Positions 8,784 through 17,688 of a stretch of DNA of 47,764 nt are shown one piece after another. The notes under the pieces were generated by a model, which did not search any database, was not told the origin of the DNA, and saw only the letters and a program-made list of their open reading frames with translations. Position numbers and translations under genes: made by a program. The DNA lies in the NCBI GenBank assembly GCA_021325215.1, contig JAJPHO010000151.1, positions 1 to 47,764 on the forward strand. Direction: 5' to 3'. Each line of letters opens with the position of its first letter. Positions within the stretch are counted from its first letter, which is position 1. Origin of the DNA: Alphaproteobacteria bacterium (lineage in GTDB: Bacteria; Pseudomonadota; Alphaproteobacteria; Rhodospirillales; Magnetospirillaceae).

Positions 8784-8809
8784 GTAACGACCGGCTTCCG
8801 GGCAGCGAA
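8784..8809 (+). promoter_or_regulatory. Candidate ECF-type autoregulatory promoter
   Basis: GTAACG (8784-8789), a 16-nt spacer and CGAA (8806-8809). This resembles the GTAACC-N16-CGAA consensus recalled for Caulobacter SigF. The -10 lies only 11 nt before the sigma ATG and overlaps the AAGGA Shine-Dalgarno, so a transcript from here would be almost leaderless. Confidence 0.5.
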
Positions 8810-8820
8810 GGACCCTTCAT

Positions 8821-9384
8821 ATGGAGACGCGTGAACTTCTCTGGGCCGAGGCCATGCGGGCCGAAAGACAGGGAGATGCCGCAGCCTATCAGCGGCTGCT
8901 CAAGGACATCGCGACTCTGTTGCGCAAGCTGGTGCGGCACCGTCTGGGCCAGCTTGGGCTGCAAACCTATGAAGCCGAAGACCTGGTTCAGGAGATCCTG
9001 ATCGGTCTTCACGAGAAACGACATACTTGGGACCCGGATAGACCTTTCATGCCCTGGCTGTTCGCCATCACGCGGTACAAAATGATCGACGGCGCCCGGC
9101 GCCTGCGTCGCGACGCGTCGCGGCGCATGGACCTGACCTTCGAAGATCTCGCCGAGATCGCCGAAGCGCCCGCCGAGGATTTCGACCGCACTATGCTCGA
9201 CCTCGAGCACCATCTGTCGACCTTGCCGGGAGGCCAGCAGACAGTGGTGCGCGCGCTGGCCATCGAAGGTGCCAGCGTCAAGGCGACGGCAGGGCGGCTG
9301 AACACCAGCGAAGGGGCAATCCGGGTAACCTTACATCGCGCCCTGGCCAAATTGAAGGCCGCCGCCCTTCGAGAGAAAGAATGA
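8821..9384 (+). CDS. ECF-family RNA polymerase sigma factor, SigF-like
   Basis: 187 residues with sigma region 2 at about 15-85 (EAEDLVQEILIGLHEK, then WDPDRPFMPWLFAITRYKMID) and region 4 at about 135-180 (LPGGQQTVVRALAIEG, then GAIRVTLHRALAKLK as the recognition helix). No region 3 is present, as expected for ECF factors. The next gene overlaps by 4 nt (ATGA) and encodes an NrsF/DUF1109 anti-sigma factor, so this is the SigF/NrsF type, known in Caulobacter to respond to chromate, cadmium and oxidative stress. Matching promoter elements occur in front of this gene, the divergent hydrolase and the downstream transferase gene. Identity as an ECF factor is secure; the inducing signal is inferred. 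Confidence 0.95.
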   Translation: METRELLWAEAMRAERQGDAAAYQRLLKDIATLLRKLVRHRLGQLGLQTYEAEDLVQEILIGLHEKRHTWDPDRPFMPWLFAITRYKMIDGARRLRRDASRRMDLTFEDLAEIAEAPAEDFDRTMLDLEHHLSTLPGGQQTVVRALAIEGASVKATAGRLNTSEGAIRVTLHRALAKLKAAALREKE

Positions 9385-10004
9385 TGCAAGCCACCGACGA
9401 TCTGATCCACAGCCTGTCCGGCCATGCCGGCGACAGCAAAGGCGATGCCGCCTCGCTGCGGCGCTTCCTGCTGGGCGCCCTCTTCCTGTCCTTCGCCGCC
9501 GCGACCTGCCTGGTCTGGATCGTGTTCGGCTTCCGCAGCGATTTCGCCGTGATGGCCCAGGCCCAGCCGTTTCTGTTCAAGGTAAGCGGCGCCGTCGTCC
9601 TGGCCGCCGGCGCCTTCCTTCTGGTGCGCCGCGCCATCCTGCCGGGCAGCGGACCGCTCAACGCGCTGCTGCTGATCCCCGGCACGCTGCCCTTCCTGCT
9701 GTTCGCCGTGCTCGACCCCGCCAGCACCGATACTCTGTCGGCGTTCTGGTGCAGCCTCGACATCGCCCTGCTGTCCGTGCCCGCTTTCGGCCTGATCCTG
9801 GCCGCCATGCGCAAGGGCGCCCCGACCAGCCCCGCGCGATCCGGCGCCATCGCCGGATTGCTGGCCGGATCGGTGGCCTCGGCCGCGCACGCCTTGGCCT
9901 GCCATAACGATCATGGCGTGTCGGTGCTGCTATGGTACGGCTTGGCGATCGTCGTCCTGTCGGGCGTCGGCGCGCTGCTGGGCCCGCGCGTCCTGCGCTG
10001 GTAA
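9381..10004 (+). CDS. nrsF: NrsF-family (DUF1109) membrane anti-sigma factor
   Basis: 207 residues with about six hydrophobic helices (near 29-50, 64-84, 92-110, 122-142, 154-172 and 180-203). NrsF proteins hold their cognate ECF sigma factor at the inner membrane until stress. Caulobacter NrsF uses two conserved cysteines 50 residues apart. Here Cys124 (FWCSLDIAL) and Cys174 (ALACHNDHG) have exactly that spacing, which supports a redox or metal sensing role. The 4-nt overlap with the sigma gene fixes the pair. A strong terminator follows at 10035. The N-terminal 28 residues are cytoplasmic and probably contact the sigma factor. Confidence 0.9.
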   Translation: MMQATDDLIHSLSGHAGDSKGDAASLRRFLLGALFLSFAAATCLVWIVFGFRSDFAVMAQAQPFLFKVSGAVVLAAGAFLLVRRAILPGSGPLNALLLIPGTLPFLLFAVLDPASTDTLSAFWCSLDIALLSVPAFGLILAAMRKGAPTSPARSGAIAGLLAGSVASAAHALACHNDHGVSVLLWYGLAIVVLSGVGALLGPRVLRW

Positions 10005-10034
10005 AGCCAGTCTGGGCCGATGGAACAAACCGAA

Positions 10035-10059
10035 GGGGCGCCTCAGGCGCCCCTTTTTT
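10035..10059 (+). terminator. Rho-independent terminator after nrsF
   Basis: An 8-bp stem GGGGCGCC/GGCGCCCC with a TCA loop is followed by six T. It lies 30 nt after the nrsF stop. Confidence 0.92.
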
Positions 10060-10079
10060 GCAGGCTGAAGGGGACGGAC

Positions 10080-10556
10080 TTGCCGCACCGTGATTCGCTG
10101 ACGGCCATCGCATCCGGCGCGAGAGACTTTCTCGAGACAGTCTGGCCGGACTGGCAACGTCAAATGTCCCCAGAACCTCATGAAACCGCGACGACCACTC
10201 TGTCCTACAGCACCTGCGGCCGGTCCAGTACTTTCGTCCGGAAGGTCTTGGATAATCTCGGTATGCCGGCGGAGGTGCGGCATGGATGGTTTCGAAGCAC
10301 TTCTTCCGAGCCGGAGGCGCGGCATGCCTGGGTAGCGTGCGGTCCGTGGCTTGTCGATGTCACGGGCGATCAGTTCGGGGCTGATCCGGTCATCGTCACC
10401 AGCCATTCCGACGGCAGGTATCGATCCGATATCGATGCCGCCCATCCAGAATTCCAGCAGCGCCGGGTTCAGGCGACCGCGGAGATCTGGGAGCGATGGC
10501 TGCAATCCCCTATACGGGCGAAGCTCGTGGCAGATCTGGGGATGCGGCGCCAATAA
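10080..10556 (+). CDS. Transglutaminase-like cysteine protein
   Basis: The open frame extends up to 10020, but that would place the start inside the nrsF terminator. TTG 10080 with AAGGGG 6 nt upstream is preferred (158 residues). A possible Cys-His-Asp triad is visible in transglutaminase order: Cys46 in YSTCGRSSTFV at the start of a helix, His82 in ARHAWVACG, and Asp93 in PWLVDVTGDQFG. There is no signal peptide, so it is probably cytoplasmic. Similar small proteins can be peptidases or amidases; the substrate is unknown. It stands alone, convergent with the BON-domain gene. The fold is fairly likely; the function is open. Confidence 0.65.
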   Translation: MPHRDSLTAIASGARDFLETVWPDWQRQMSPEPHETATTTLSYSTCGRSSTFVRKVLDNLGMPAEVRHGWFRSTSSEPEARHAWVACGPWLVDVTGDQFGADPVIVTSHSDGRYRSDIDAAHPEFQQRRVQATAEIWERWLQSPIRAKLVADLGMRRQ

Positions 10557-10563
10557 AAGAAAA

Positions 10564-10590
10564 CGCCGCCAGACCCAATGTCCGGCGGCG
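10564..10590. terminator. Bidirectional terminator between convergent genes
   Basis: CGCCGCC-A-GAC and GTC-C-GGCGGCG pair around a CCAAT loop. On the minus strand the hairpin is followed by TTTTCTTTTATT, a good U-tract for the BON-domain gene. On the plus strand only CTTTATC follows. Confidence 0.8.
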
Positions 10591-10619
10591 CTTTATCTTC
10601 TCGGTAAAAATCGAAGGTC

Positions 10620-10919
10620 TTAGTTGCTGCCGCTATAGACCAGCATGTTCACCACGTTCGACACAGTCGGAACCGAGCGGGCGGCCTGCACCGCGTCGGC
10701 GCCTTCGGCGTCGCTGTCGACCTGGCCGCTGAGATAGACGGTACCGTCGATGGTCTGGACATGCAGGACGTCGGCGCGCAGGGCGGCATCCTTGTCGATC
10801 TGGGCCAGAACGCTGCGCGAGGTCGCTTCCTCGGACGGGCTCTGGGCGAAAGTGGCGGTGGAGGCAAAGCCGGCGACGACGACGGCGGCGGCGAAAACAG
10901 TGCGAAGGGACTTGTTCAT
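10620..10919 (-). CDS. Periplasmic BON-domain protein
   Basis: 99 residues starting at ATG 10919, with GAGGAG 8 nt upstream. A Sec signal peptide (MNKSLRTVFAAAVVVAGFAS) ends near TFAQ. A single BON domain (about 32-95) follows: SRSVLAQIDKDAALRADVLHV, then TIDGTVYLSGQVDS, then AARSVPTVSNVVNMLVY. BON domains bind phospholipid or stabilise the envelope (OsmY-like). It is a short single-domain version. The mRNA leader contains an inverted repeat whose 3' arm touches the Shine-Dalgarno. A stress-related envelope role is inferred from the family. Confidence 0.92.
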   Translation of the reverse strand: MNKSLRTVFAAAVVVAGFASTATFAQSPSEEATSRSVLAQIDKDAALRADVLHVQTIDGTVYLSGQVDSDAEGADAVQAARSVPTVSNVVNMLVYSGSN

Positions 10920-10930
10920 GTCATTTACTC

Positions 10931-10968
10931 CTCTGTGAGAGAACGCTGATGCGTCCGGGTTCACAGAG
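10931..10968 (-). promoter_or_regulatory. Inverted repeat overlapping the BON gene ribosome-binding site
   Basis: CTCTGTGA and TCACAGAG form a perfect 8-bp inverted repeat 22 nt apart in the leader. On the mRNA the 3' arm shares AGAG with the AGAGGAG Shine-Dalgarno, so folding could mask translation initiation. It could also be a protein operator. Confidence 0.45.
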
Positions 10969-11045
10969 ATATTCGCCTCATCTCGCAGATGCGAAACACC
11001 GCCCCGGCGCATGGGAGCCATGAACCCGGCGCGTCTTGAATCGTT

Positions 11046-11071
11046 GTAACGAACGCAGCCCCCGCATCGAA
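11046..11071 (+). promoter_or_regulatory. Candidate ECF-type promoter upstream of bpt
   Basis: GTAACG (11046-11051), a 16-nt spacer and CGAA (11068-11071) exactly match the element before the ECF sigma gene. It lies 86 nt before the bpt start, in the longest intergenic region of the window. Confidence 0.5.
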
Positions 11072-11156
11072 TAAGGGCTCGCCTGAATTTTTTTGCTGGC
11101 TGGAAGCGCCGCCTCATCCGTATCATCGAAACAGGGCTCCCTAGCAGGGATGACAT

Positions 11157-11876
11157 ATGGAACATCTTCCTCTCAAGCGGCCGCATTTCTTCTTCACCAC
11201 GGCTCCGTTGCCGTGTCCTTATCTGCCGGGTCGCCTGGAACGGAAGATCGTCACCGAACTGTCGGGGCTCGATGCCGAAGACCTGCATGAAAGCCTGTCG
11301 CGCGCCGGCTTCCGCCGCAGCCACTCGATCGCCTATTCGCCCTCCTGCCCTGGCTGCAACGCCTGCGTCGCCGTGCGCATCGTGGTGGACGAGTTCGTGC
11401 AGAAGCGCACCTTCCGCCGCATCTACAAACAGAATGCCGGCCTGATCGCCGAAAAGGTGACCGCCAAGGCCACGGCCGAGCAATACCGCCTGTTCTCCTC
11501 CTATCAGGAATCCCGCCATGCCGGCGGCGACATGGCGCTGATGGGGTTCTACGACTACCGCTCGATGGTCGAGGACAGCCCGATCAACACCTTCCTGGTC
11601 GAGTTCCGCCGCGAGGACGGCATCCTCGACGCCGCCTGCCTCACCGACCTGATGAGCGACGGCCTGTCGGCGGTCTACAGCTTCTTCCGCTCGACACGGG
11701 AAAGCAGCCTTGGCACCTATATGATCCTGTGGCTGGTCGAAGAGGCGCGCCGCATGGGCTTGCCTTACGTCTATCTCGGCTATTGGATCTCCGAGAGCGA
11801 GAAGATGGCTTACAAGAAGCGCTTCTCCCCGCTGGAAGCCTTCGGGCCGGGCGGCTGGTCGGTCCTCAAGGACTAA
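11157..11876 (+). CDS. bpt: Aspartate/glutamate leucyltransferase (arginyl-tRNA-protein transferase family)
   Basis: 239 residues. Bpt attaches leucine from Leu-tRNA to N-terminal Asp or Glu, marking proteins for ClpS/ClpAP degradation (N-degron pathway). Family signatures are CPYLPGR (about 20-26), CPGCNACV (62-69), the RRIYKQN segment, YRLFSSYQESRH, and the GNAT-like core with LGTYMILWLVEEARRMGL then YVYLGYWI and MAYKKRFSPLE. Length is typical. AGGGATGACAT precedes the ATG. An ECF-like promoter element lies upstream, suggesting stress induction. The family call is secure; the Leu versus Arg preference follows the bacterial subgroup. Confidence 0.96.
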   Translation: MEHLPLKRPHFFFTTAPLPCPYLPGRLERKIVTELSGLDAEDLHESLSRAGFRRSHSIAYSPSCPGCNACVAVRIVVDEFVQKRTFRRIYKQNAGLIAEKVTAKATAEQYRLFSSYQESRHAGGDMALMGFYDYRSMVEDSPINTFLVEFRREDGILDAACLTDLMSDGLSAVYSFFRSTRESSLGTYMILWLVEEARRMGLPYVYLGYWISESEKMAYKKRFSPLEAFGPGGWSVLKD

Positions 11877-11963
11877 TTAGACAGAAAAATATTGTAATTT
11901 CCCTTCTCCGGCGGAGCGGGCGGCGTTATCCTCGTGCCAGCCGTTTCACCTGAGGAAACTTCC

Positions 11964-12209
11964 ATGTTCCAGCTGTTCACCGACCATCCGCGTTCCGTCG
12001 GCGAAACCTATGGCGAGCATTTCCTGTTCGCTTCGAGCTTCGGCGCCAAGATGGTGGCTGGAGGATTGGCCTGTTTCGTCCACGGCTTCCTGCCCTTCCT
12101 GTTCGTCCGCACCGGCAGCAAGACCGTACTGGCCCTGCATGCCCGCATGTCGGGCGCGCGCACCCCGTCCAAGCCGGTCGGCATGCCGGAACCCGAATAT
12201 CTGATCTGA
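11964..12209 (+). CDS. DUF6356-family small membrane protein
   Basis: 81 residues starting at ATG 11964 with GAGGAA 6 nt upstream; longer frames lack this site. It begins FTDHPRSVGETYGEHFLFASSFG, a pattern I recognise from DUF6356 proteins of alphaproteobacteria. One hydrophobic segment spans about residues 29-47 (MVAGGLACFVHGFLPFLF), then a short cytoplasmic or periplasmic tail with a Pro-rich end. It is probably an inner-membrane protein of unknown function. It follows bpt after 87 nt on the same strand. Confidence 0.85.
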   Translation: MFQLFTDHPRSVGETYGEHFLFASSFGAKMVAGGLACFVHGFLPFLFVRTGSKTVLALHARMSGARTPSKPVGMPEPEYLI

Positions 12210-12216
12210 ACCCGGG

Positions 12217-13440
12217 TTACTGAAGGGGCGTCCAGGCAGCGGCGCGTTTGCGGGCTTCGTCGGACTCGGGCCCGCTGAGCTGGGCGAGCAAGGCCGCGCT
12301 GCTCCGCTGGATGTTCTGCAGGACCCCGGCGTGGCTCGCCGCCCAGGAGCTTTGTTCGGCGATCAACAGCCATTTGCAGGCCTCGACCTGATCCTTCTCG
12401 GCGCCGAGCCCCATAGTCAGCATATAGGCCAATCCAAGCATATCGGGGACGGAGTTCTTCTCCGCCTCCTCCCGCATATGCTGCACCTTCTCCGCCAGCT
12501 CTTCCCGCGAAGGCCCCGGATTGAAGATCTGGCCGCCGAGATAGGTGAAATAGAGCCGCCCCTGCGACCGCGAGAACAGCAGGCGATGCGCCTGCATGAA
12601 ATCGGCCCCGAGAATCATGTCGGGCATGAAGAGAGCGACATGGTTGAAGGACGGGCCATAGAGGTCGGCGATCTGGATCGTGACGTTCCGCACGGTTTCG
12701 GCTCCGATCTCGAACGTGTCGATATGAGCGCTCCAGCGGGGCACGCTTCCGCCGATACCCGTCGCCAGCCCGGCCAGCTGAGTCCCCGCCGCATCCGGCT
12801 TCAGTCCGATGCTGGCGGCGGCCCGCAGATTGATCACGCTCTGCATGGCGCCCGAATCGAGCAGGGCAGAGAAACGCTGGCCGTTGATCTTGACCTCGAT
12901 CTTCTGGCGCTGATCGGAGCCCCAGACGTCATGACTGTCCACCCAGGGCGCATCATGATCCCAATAGGAGATCGGCTTGTCGTCGCAATGCTCGGTTTTG
13001 AGGAAGGTAACCCTGTTTTCCCGCAGAAACACTTCCAGGTCGGTGCGGAACAGATAATCGGCGCCCAGCACCCCCTCTCCGTTCAGGCTGGTCTCTATCG
13101 CCATGAACCGCACATTCTTTCCATGGGAGGGGCCGATTTCGGCCTCCTTGGCGACGGCGATGAAGCTGGGGACCGAACCGCCGACGCCGACGCTGAGGCC
13201 GTTCGTCCGAATCTCTGTCAGCCCGGCTTTTTTAACGCCTGAAGGAAACAGAAAGGTCGTGGTGGCACCGCTGTCCATCAACAGGCGGAGATCCACCCCG
13301 TTGAACATTCCGTGCAGGGTCGGCTTGAACGACGTGTATTCGATCGGCAGGCTGGCCAGCCTGAGAACCTCGCAGGCCTCTTCCGCGCAGGCGGAAAAGG
13401 AGCAGATCATCAGGACCGTGCCAAGCCAGCGCTTCTTCAC
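12217..13440 (-). CDS. Secreted retropepsin-like protein with duplicated aspartic-protease domain
   Basis: 407 residues. The N-terminal signal ends with SFSAC at about residue 18, a possible lipobox. Two retropepsin-like repeats each carry the catalytic Asp-Ser-Gly: Asp56 in LLMDSGATTTF and Asp195 in ALLDSGAMQSV. Each is followed by a GVLGADYL or MILGADFM motif typical of the second loop. The two repeats could form an intramolecular dimer, as in pepsin. The C-terminal part (about 315-405) is helical with a single Sel1/TPR-like motif (MLGLAYMLTMGLGAEKD). It is periplasmic or surface-bound and the substrate is unknown. It is separated from parC by only 19 nt. Confidence 0.87.
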   Translation of the reverse strand: MKKRWLGTVLMICSFSACAEEACEVLRLASLPIEYTSFKPTLHGMFNGVDLRLLMDSGATTTFLFPSGVKKAGLTEIRTNGLSVGVGGSVPSFIAVAKEAEIGPSHGKNVRFMAIETSLNGEGVLGADYLFRTDLEVFLRENRVTFLKTEHCDDKPISYWDHDAPWVDSHDVWGSDQRQKIEVKINGQRFSALLDSGAMQSVINLRAAASIGLKPDAAGTQLAGLATGIGGSVPRWSAHIDTFEIGAETVRNVTIQIADLYGPSFNHVALFMPDMILGADFMQAHRLLFSRSQGRLYFTYLGGQIFNPGPSREELAEKVQHMREEAEKNSVPDMLGLAYMLTMGLGAEKDQVEACKWLLIAEQSSWAASHAGVLQNIQRSSAALLAQLSGPESDEARKRAAAWTPLQ

Positions 13441-13459
13441 GCCACCCCCAATCCTTAAC

Positions 13460-15682
<2,223 letters not shown>

Positions 15683-15719
15683 GGAAACAACTTCCCCAGA
15701 TTTTACAATATCTAGTAGA

Positions 15720-16433
15720 TCATGCCCGCAGCCGGTCCACAAGTCGTGAGCGCGCCGCCGGCAAGGCTTTGCCATGCGGCGCCAGTACGTGGCGTTCGAG
15801 GAAAAAACCGGTCAGCTCCAGGGCCGCCGCGACCTCGGCGCGCTCCCGGGTGATGCCGCCGCGCAGAAAGGACGGCAGAGGCAGCATTTTGTCGCGATAG
15901 TCCGCGCCCGCTCGGGCGCTGACGGCGCGACCGCTCTTGGGTGAGACATAGACCAGATCCTCGCTCGTGCCGGTCGCCGCGCAAACCGACAGATCGAGGC
16001 CGAAGCCGAGTTCACCCAGAATGCCCAACTCCCAATGAGCATAAAGGCTTGGCCAGTGATCCTCGCCCAGCTCGTCAAGGAATGCGATCAGGCCGGCAAA
16101 GGCGGCCGGATGCGGTTCGCGCTCGGGGATACAGGCTTCGGCGACGGCGCAGACGGCAGCGACCCCGCCCAGGCGCGCCGCATCGTCGAGCCAGCGCGCC
16201 GCATAGGCGGTACGCCCCTCGCCCGTCACCGTGCCGAGATGCTCGGCCAGACGGGCCTGCCATTTGATCTCGAACAGGGTACCGGTCTGCCAGGCCGGGC
16301 GGTGCTTCTTCGACTGGCCGAAGGACACCAGACCGGCGTGACGGCCATGCTCGCGGGTCAGCAGCGCGACCAGAAGCCCGGTCTCGCCGTGAGGCCGCGC
16401 CGACAGCAGAACGGCCTCGTCGATCCACTGCAT
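15720..16433 (-). CDS. recO: DNA repair protein RecO
   Basis: 237 residues. RecO acts with RecF/RecR to load RecA on SSB-coated gaps. ATG 16433 ([17 protein letters not shown]) has GGAAGG just upstream; an in-frame TTG at 16448 merely reads through that ribosome-binding site. The N-terminal OB-fold (about 1-80) contains [18 protein letters not shown]. The helical domain contains [15 protein letters not shown], and the family motif [13 protein letters not shown] leads into [11 protein letters not shown]. The zinc-binding Cys cluster found in some RecO proteins is absent, as is common in alphaproteobacteria. It forms a short operon with parC. Confidence 0.95.
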   Translation of the reverse strand: MQWIDEAVLLSARPHGETGLLVALLTREHGRHAGLVSFGQSKKHRPAWQTGTLFEIKWQARLAEHLGTVTGEGRTAYAARWLDDAARLGGVAAVCAVAEACIPEREPHPAAFAGLIAFLDELGEDHWPSLYAHWELGILGELGFGLDLSVCAATGTSEDLVYVSPKSGRAVSARAGADYRDKMLPLPSFLRGGITRERAEVAAALELTGFFLERHVLAPHGKALPAARSRLVDRLRA

Positions 16434-16583
16434 CCTTTTCCTTCCCAAAAGAGGACAAATTGACTAAAAAGCGCCTGCATTTTTTCGGACGCCTCCTCTG
16501 CCTGTCCCCGTTTGCGGATAGCCGGCGCGGCCAGACGATCGTTGAATGTAGGCCGTAAAAAGCGAGCGCAGGCAAGGTAAGAG

Positions 16584-17009
16584 ATGATGGTCGAGGCACG
16601 AGTGACGCTACCGCCGATCCGGGGACGCATTCTGATCGTCCACGAGATCATGTATATCCGCCACCAGATCCGCCAGATCCTGCTGGGCGCGGGTGTCCGC
16701 GACATCGTCGAACCGGAGCCGGGCGGCAACGCCTATGTCACCTTGTGCAAGAACCCCGAGGGCTTCGCGCTGGTGATCGACGATTTCGACATCAATCCGT
16801 CGGGCCAATATCTGCTGAAGATGCTGCGCAGCGATCCCGGCACCGATCCGGCGCTGCGCAAGATCCCCTTCATCATGCTGCTGAGCAATGCCGATCCGCA
16901 GACCGTCAGCGACGTGATGAACGCCGGCGCCTCGGGCATCCTTCTGAAGCCCTTCAACGGCATCACCCTGCTGAAAACGGTCAAGCGTGTTCTGGAAAAG
17001 ACCACCTGA
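16584..17009 (+). CDS. Single-domain response regulator with altered acidic pocket
   Basis: 141 residues, essentially one receiver domain. The first strand reads ILIVHEIMYIR where active receivers have two acids, so one Asp is replaced by His. The phosphoacceptor strand is LVIDDFDINPSG and keeps Asp. The conserved Thr/Ser appears in MLLSNAD and the Lys in LLKPF. Phosphorylation may therefore be weakened or metal-independent. GTAAGAG precedes the ATG pair. No output domain is present; it probably acts by protein contact (CheY-like). The next gene starts within its last codons or just after it. Confidence 0.88.
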   Translation: MMVEARVTLPPIRGRILIVHEIMYIRHQIRQILLGAGVRDIVEPEPGGNAYVTLCKNPEGFALVIDDFDINPSGQYLLKMLRSDPGTDPALRKIPFIMLLSNADPQTVSDVMNAGASGILLKPFNGITLLKTVKRVLEKTT

Positions 17010-17688
17010 CGCAGCTGTGATCCTCGCGGCGCTGCTGGCCTTTCCGGCCTGCGCCGACCCCGCTCCGATCCTCGCCGTCCCCGAGGATGGCAGCGCGATC
17101 GATATCCGCCCGGCGGCGGAGATGCTGATCCGCAACGGCGCCCGCGCCACCCTCGAAATCCTGCCGACCGGACGCATCAACACCGTGATGCGCGAACAGA
17201 TCCCCGCCTGCCGTCTGGAAGTTGTCCACGACCTGGTGAAACATGCCGATTATCAATGGGTTGCCCGGACCGCCTCGATCGATTACGTCGCGGCCGGACT
17301 GACCGGCGAGGCCCTGCATCCGCCCGGCCCGCAGACCATCGCGGTGGTGGCGATGAACACTGTGGGCCAGGGTATCGCCGCCCAGGCCGGCTATAGCGTG
17401 CTGCCGGTAAAGACCCTCGCCGCGGCGGTTCCGCTGCTGCAATCCGGCCGCGCGTCGGTGCTGGTCGCCGGGCGGCAGGAAGTCGACAATCTCGCCGCCG
17501 CCAAAGGCGTTCCGCTGCATGTCGAAGCGGTGATGACCCATGTCGATATCTGGATGGCCTGCAACGCCCTGGTCGCCCCCGAGGACGTGCGGCGCCTCGG
17601 CGACGCCTGGCATCAGGGGATCGTCAGCGGCGAACTGCGCGGCATTTACGAGAAAGCCGGGATACCGGGCCTCTATCCGGAGCCCTGA
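16987..17688 (+). CDS. Periplasmic solute-binding-like protein (SBP family 3 type)
   Basis: 233 residues if the GTG at 16987 is used, overlapping the response regulator by 23 nt. A GTG at 17017 is the alternative but loses the basic n-region. A signal segment VILAALLAFPACADP is followed by a bilobed binding-protein pattern: ILAVPEDGSAIDIRPAAEMLI, then LPTGRINTVMREQIPACRLE, and a hinge near QTIAVVAMNTVG. It resembles transporter substrate-binding domains but no permease or ATPase gene is adjacent. Pairing with a receiver gene suggests a sensory role. Its stop abuts the convergent flagellin-like stop with no gap. Confidence 0.75.
   Translation: MFWKRPPDAAVILAALLAFPACADPAPILAVPEDGSAIDIRPAAEMLIRNGARATLEILPTGRINTVMREQIPACRLEVVHDLVKHADYQWVARTASIDYVAAGLTGEALHPPGPQTIAVVAMNTVGQGIAAQAGYSVLPVKTLAAAVPLLQSGRASVLVAGRQEVDNLAAAKGVPLHVEAVMTHVDIWMACNALVAPEDVRRLGDAWHQGIVSGELRGIYEKAGIPGLYPEP

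Noticed and set aside
10020-10079. ATG at 10020 as start of the transglutaminase-like gene
   Set aside because: It would encode through the nrsF terminator hairpin (10035-10059); TTG 10080 has a better ribosome-binding site.
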